Source of the DNA: an uncultured Helicobacter sp. | Lineage (GTDB): Bacteria; Campylobacterota; Campylobacteria; Campylobacterales; Helicobacteraceae | Reading direction: 5' to 3' | Assembly (NCBI GenBank): GCA_949299115.1 | Contig: CASFZH010000009.1 | Span: 1-49,950 of the forward strand | Length of the DNA: 49,950 bases | Shown: positions 46,162 through 49,950 of the stretch, piece after piece | How the letters are laid out: each line of letters starts with the position of its first letter | How positions within the stretch are numbered: position 1 is the stretch's first letter | Position numbers and translations under genes: made by a program | Notes under the pieces: generated by a model | Told to the model about the DNA's origin: nothing | The model's database searches: none | The model's input: the letters and a program-made list of their open reading frames with translations, nothing else

Positions 46162-47640
46162 ATGGAGAGCAACTTTATAAATAATCATATTGATGATACT
46201 CGCAAAAATTTTATCACACATGAATCATTTGGCGGAGTACTGCTATTTTTTTGTGTTGTTATGGCAATGATTATTGCTAACACAAATTTTGGTGTTTTAT
46301 ATAATGAATTTTTTGATATGTATTTAGATTTTGATATTGGTGGGCATAGGATCATGCATATCAGTATTTTGCATTTTATTAATGATGTTTTAATGTCATT
46401 CTTCTTTCTCATGGTTGGATTGGAAATGAAAAGAGAAGTATTATATGGTGAACTTGCTGGATTCAAGTCTGTGAGCTTTTCGGTGTTTGGTGCTATTGGC
46501 GGACTTATTATTCCAAGCATTATTTATTTGTATTTTAATCACGGCACTCCCAGTGCAAACGGTTTTGGTGTTGCTATGAGTACTGATACCGCTTTCGCAC
46601 TTGGTGTTATTTTATTGCTTGGTAAAAGGATTCCAAGTGTAATTAAAATATTTTTAATTACACTTGCTGTTGCTGACGACTTAGGAGCTATTAGCGTTAT
46701 TGCAATTTTTTATACTGAAACAATTAATTGGATCTTTCTATATATTGCTATGATACTTTTAATAATACTCATTATTTTCAACTATATGGATATAAAATAT
46801 ATTTCCCTCTATTGTGCCGTTGGAATTTTATTGTGGATATGTTTCTTTTTAAGCGGCATTCACGCTACAGTCGGTGCAGTATTATTAGCTTTGACCATAC
46901 CCGGGAAATCACAAATTTCACGTCATAGCTACTTAGGGTTAAAAGAAGCTTACAATAAGTTATATTTTCAAACTCGTGCTGATTTTGCTACTTTCGAACC
47001 CACAAGTATAGAAGAAACTAATTTTTTTGGCAGAATCATACATGGTTTTAAAGATTTTTTTGCAAGTTCTTATCGCAATATTAAAAATTTTATGGCATCA
47101 AAAAGTGATATGGAGAGAGAAATTGACATGCATAAAGAACACGAAAGAGTTGAAATTCTAGATACGATAACAAGATATTCACGATACGCACAAAACCCTC
47201 TTGTACGTATTGAATATATTTTACAACCACTTAACGCATATTTCATTGTTCCATTATTTGCTTTCGCTAATGCTGGTGTGTCTATTGATTCATCAACTGA
47301 TTTTCATATTGATGGAATCTTGTGGGGTGTTATTCTGGGATTGGTGCTTGGCAAACCTCTTGGAATCTTTCTTTTTACCATTTTAAGTGAGAAACTAAAA
47401 ATTGCTAAACGTCCAGAAGGGTTAACCAATATGCATATTATATCTGTTGGCTTATTGGCGGGAATTGGCTTTACCATGTCAATGTTTGTAGCGAACCTAG
47501 CATATCAAACAAATGCTGCTGCCATTGATTTAGCAAAAATATCGATTCTCCTTGCTTCACTCATCGCAGCAACACTAGGCATGATAAGTCTTTGGTTAAA
47601 TACATCAGAAACAAAAGATGACATAAAAGAAGAGGATTAG
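46162..47640 (+). CDS. nhaA: Na+/H+ antiporter NhaA
   Basis: Electrogenic antiporter that expels Na+ in exchange for H+, giving salt and pH tolerance. The 492-residue protein has about twelve membrane helices and the family motif AMSTDTAFALGVILLLGKR with the ion-binding pair D172-D173 in AVADDLGA. A hydrophilic cytoplasmic insertion of about 100 residues (about 260-345, with FFGRIIHGFKDFFASSYRN and EREIDMHKEHERVE) precedes NPLVRIEYILQPLNAYFIVP followed by LFAFANAG; an enlarged loop here is known from Helicobacter NhaA. The ribosome site is weak, and the gene follows addA by 24 bases, so cotranscription is likely. Confidence 0.95.
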   Translation: MESNFINNHIDDTRKNFITHESFGGVLLFFCVVMAMIIANTNFGVLYNEFFDMYLDFDIGGHRIMHISILHFINDVLMSFFFLMVGLEMKREVLYGELAGFKSVSFSVFGAIGGLIIPSIIYLYFNHGTPSANGFGVAMSTDTAFALGVILLLGKRIPSVIKIFLITLAVADDLGAISVIAIFYTETINWIFLYIAMILLIILIIFNYMDIKYISLYCAVGILLWICFFLSGIHATVGAVLLALTIPGKSQISRHSYLGLKEAYNKLYFQTRADFATFEPTSIEETNFFGRIIHGFKDFFASSYRNIKNFMASKSDMEREIDMHKEHERVEILDTITRYSRYAQNPLVRIEYILQPLNAYFIVPLFAFANAGVSIDSSTDFHIDGILWGVILGLVLGKPLGIFLFTILSEKLKIAKRPEGLTNMHIISVGLLAGIGFTMSMFVANLAYQTNAAAIDLAKISILLASLIAATLGMISLWLNTSETKDDIKEED

Positions 47641-47949
47641 TCATATAACCTATCTCTTTCTTTATTTTTTATCAAAATTTAATATAACTCTACAATTACT
47701 AATAAACAATACATCATTTCTATATACAATTGAATTGTTGAAAAAATCAACACATACATCACTCATTTTATTTAATTGCATAGTATGTTGTAATAATAAT
47801 ATTGTAAATAGCTAGCTAAAATTCTACTCAAAACTACATAGCATACCATAAAAATTTACATAAAATCTCTAATTTCAGTTAGAACTATCTTAAAAAATCA
47901 TATAATATCATAATCCAATTGTAGTTATTCCTTAATAATAAGGTTACTT
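47641..47949. other. Spacer upstream of the secreted protein gene
   Basis: Gene-free 309 bases, very AT-rich. AAGG at 47939-47942 is the ribosome site of the next gene. TATAAT near 47902-47907 is a possible -10. Confidence 0.4.
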
Positions 47950-48936
47950 ATGTGTAAAAATTATTATAGTCTATTTATATTTTTTGCATTTACGATTATT
48001 TATGCAAAAAGCAATATTCACGATTATGTCAAGGCACAAATAGATGAAATTGCCCCAAACGCTATTTGTGAAAAATTGGATAACCAAATCTCATGTAATA
48101 TTAAAAATGTAGAATGGATTGAAGGTGTTTTAGTCAAAGATTTTACATATAATGCCACACTTAACAATGATATATTTACAAGGACCAGAAATTATATATT
48201 ACAAACACAAAATCTTAACTTTGAAGGATACAATCTTGCACCTCTTATGCCCGATTATATTCTTTGCAAAGATATATCACATTTGCAAAAAAATAAAAAT
48301 ACACATAATACAATTGAAGTAAAATTTGAATGTACATTAGAATCACCAGCATATTTCGTTGAATTCACAACCCATTTTACCACAACCCACCCTATGTATA
48401 AAATGAGTGAAACTACCATTGATGCATTAAATATAGAACACAATAAATTCATTCAGCCAATTCATACCATACAAGAACAAACATGGAAGAATGATTATCA
48501 TATTAGACTGAAAAGCTTGACTTTCTCATTGAAAAGTCACTCTTTAGATGCTATTTTGTTTAATTTATATAAACGTGAACAACGTATTGCAAATAATGAA
48601 AACTCACAAAATGATAAAGATTATCGCATGACTCAAGATTCTACCCTTTTAGAAGATTACCGTAATTTTTTAAAAAATTTACATCAAATAACCAATAATA
48701 TTAATATGGATAAGGTTTCAGAAAAAAATAAAATCGCAATTACACAACTCATTCATTCTTTTACTGAAATTGCAACACAACCAAATCATAATCTTTTGCT
48801 TTCTCTGCAAGGCAACGTAAATTTTACACTTTCATTGGCAGAACTAGAATATATTACAGATATTAATGATGATTTACTATATGTTATTACCAAGATTTTA
48901 CAAAATACTGAAATTACCGTAGTCAATACTTTATAA
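47950..48936 (+). CDS. Secreted protein of unknown function (possible paralogue of the one at 25241-26170)
   Basis: I do not recognise the family. The 328-residue product starts with a signal peptide (about 1-19, FTIIYA|KSN) and has no further membrane helix. Cysteine pairs occur in the front (ICEKLDNQISCNI; YILCKDISHL…VKFECTLE), followed by a beta-rich middle (HIRLKSLTFSLKSHSLDAIL), a helical stretch and a C-terminal LSLQGNVNFTLSLAELEYI ending EITVVNTL. The layout, the CxxxxxxxSC front and the …ITVV ending parallel the other secreted unknown protein of the window. It is probably periplasmic. Confidence 0.75.
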   Translation: MCKNYYSLFIFFAFTIIYAKSNIHDYVKAQIDEIAPNAICEKLDNQISCNIKNVEWIEGVLVKDFTYNATLNNDIFTRTRNYILQTQNLNFEGYNLAPLMPDYILCKDISHLQKNKNTHNTIEVKFECTLESPAYFVEFTTHFTTTHPMYKMSETTIDALNIEHNKFIQPIHTIQEQTWKNDYHIRLKSLTFSLKSHSLDAILFNLYKREQRIANNENSQNDKDYRMTQDSTLLEDYRNFLKNLHQITNNINMDKVSEKNKIAITQLIHSFTEIATQPNHNLLLSLQGNVNFTLSLAELEYITDINDDLLYVITKILQNTEITVVNTL

Positions 48937-49066
48937 GAATCACACTTCATAGAAATAATCATACTTATAGAATTACCCTACTTACATATACATTTTTTCA
49001 TTTATTTTTTATCTTAACTAAGAAATAAGACTATATAACGATGCACATACCTACAAAAAAAACAAT

Positions 49067-49792
49067 TCACATATGTGAATGATGTGTAGACATATGATGA
49101 TTGTGATGCATATTTGCCTCATGACCCGCAAATATCATAACCCCCTTATAAACATTCATTATAGCAAAATAACTCATAATGACAAATGATAATCGTAAAA
49201 ATATATGTCGCAATTTAGAATGCAATACATTCGCACTAAAAACCCCCATTAAAAATAAAGGTAAAAAAGTACCAATAGAGAATATGAGCATAGTTATAAT
49301 AGCTTGCACAACATTCATAGTATCAGCCGCCTTTAAAGCAAACACATAAACAAGATGGCAAGGCAAAAAGCCATTTAATACCCCAAGTATAAACAACCCC
49401 GATATGCTTTGTGATTGTAAAAAGTATCGAAATATTTTTCTATACCATGTATATTCATTATATGGAAGAACAACATTAAGCCATTTAGGAGAAAAAGTTA
49501 TAATAAAAGCAGCAACAAACAAAAATATACCCAATAAAATAAATAGTATACCTTTTGCTTTATCGCTAAATCCAAAGCTTGTGCTAATCAGAGTAAAAAC
49601 TACACCAATGGCAATATAGCCACACATACGTCCAATAAAATAACATATATTGGCAAAAGCTTGCAAAAGCTTAGAATTATTATGTTGTCTCATATTACAA
49701 TACAAGACAATGCCTCCACACATACCAATACAATGAGAAAGGGAAGCCATAAAAGCTGCAGATAGCAGTAAGATATAGGATTCAAGATTCAT
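49067..49792 (-). CDS. TauE/SafE - DsbD-like membrane protein with His-rich tail
   Basis: Six- or seven-helix inner-membrane protein of 241 residues in the family variously called sulfite exporter TauE/SafE or DsbD_2 / UreH-like. Markers are SHCIGMCGGIVLY near the N-terminus (the usual GHCxGMCGG cysteine pair) and LNGFLPCHLVYVFAL, the usual NGFLPCGLVY, in the second half. The two cysteine-containing half-repeats suggest electron or metal transfer across the membrane. The C-terminus HEANMHHNHHMSTHHSHM is strongly metal-binding in look. In relatives such genes accompany cytochrome oxidase or copper/nickel handling; no partner is visible before the window ends. The AAGGAA ribosome site precedes the ATG. 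Confidence 0.83.
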   Translation of the reverse strand: MNLESYILLLSAAFMASLSHCIGMCGGIVLYCNMRQHNNSKLLQAFANICYFIGRMCGYIAIGVVFTLISTSFGFSDKAKGILFILLGIFLFVAAFIITFSPKWLNVVLPYNEYTWYRKIFRYFLQSQSISGLFILGVLNGFLPCHLVYVFALKAADTMNVVQAIITMLIFSIGTFLPLFLMGVFSANVLHSKLRHIFLRLSFVIMSYFAIMNVYKGVMIFAGHEANMHHNHHMSTHHSHM

Positions 49793-49950
49793 AATATTCC
49801 TTTATTATAAGTTTTGACTCTCTATGAAATGTAGTAGTAATGTGATAAATACAAGATTCCATATGATTGTATGTATGTGTAAGATTCAAAATATCTCTTT
49901 ATATATTTTTCATAATATTACATTTTACAGTAATATCTTAAAATTTAGGA

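Overview
The window is low-GC, AT-rich epsilonproteobacterial DNA and almost certainly comes from a Helicobacter. I cannot fix the species; the content fits the enterohepatic group better than H. pylori. The Helicobacter signs are a cysteine-rich Sel1-repeat (Hcp-type) secreted protein, three beta-barrel proteins resembling the Helicobacter Hof/HP_OMP_2 group, pseudaminic acid synthase, a petABC operon with a diheme cytochrome c1, and an addA-nhaA neighbourhood that I remember as also adjacent in H. pylori. There is no CRISPR array, intact insertion sequence, rRNA or recognisable tRNA.

Layout. 1-7.1 kb: the tail of an unknown gene, folE convergent with rpoN, then a tightly overlapping aroK / GT9 glycosyltransferase / lnt operon. 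Lnt is oddly built (long N-terminal addition, early C-terminal stop) and is followed by about 1 kb of intergenic DNA full of short dispersed and inverted repeats. 7.1-10 kb: gap (minus), hup and pgk (plus). 10-16.7 kb: an accessory metabolic block with a YtcJ-type amidohydrolase and an alanine/glycine:cation symporter on the minus strand. Divergent from these are an outer-membrane barrel and a Tat-exported prolidase-like amidohydrolase. 17-22.5 kb: pnp, a chemoreceptor gene whose promoter spacer is a 14-base homopolymer, and a PLP-homeostasis protein. 22.5-31 kb: pseI, a CsoR-type repressor, the Hcp protein, secreted and PepSY-like proteins, gltA, a small HTH protein, a mini-Hcp and rplY. 31-34.3 kb: an eroded stretch holding pstB without pstSCA, a broken membrane-protein gene, a multiply frameshifted unknown gene and a decayed MORN_2-repeat gene. 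34.3-38.5 kb: nadE and petABC. 38.5-43 kb: two more outer-membrane barrels around 1.3 kb of non-coding DNA with a candidate small RNA. 43-50 kb: addA, nhaA, a second secreted unknown protein and a TauE/SafE-DsbD-like membrane protein with a histidine-rich tail.

How the parts fit together. Central metabolism (gap, pgk, gltA, petABC, nadE) and informational genes (rpoN, hup, pnp, rplY, addA) form the core. The variable part is the cell surface: three outer-membrane barrels, Hcp proteins, pseudaminic acid synthesis (flagellin glycosylation in relatives), a chemoreceptor, and two secreted proteins that look like distant paralogues of each other. Two homopolymer tracts sit where slippage would switch surface or sensory genes. 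The most interesting items are the chemoreceptor promoter tract, the candidate periplasmic peptide-use cassette, the possible new secreted protein family, and the orphan promoter-plus-hairpin unit near 41.3 kb.
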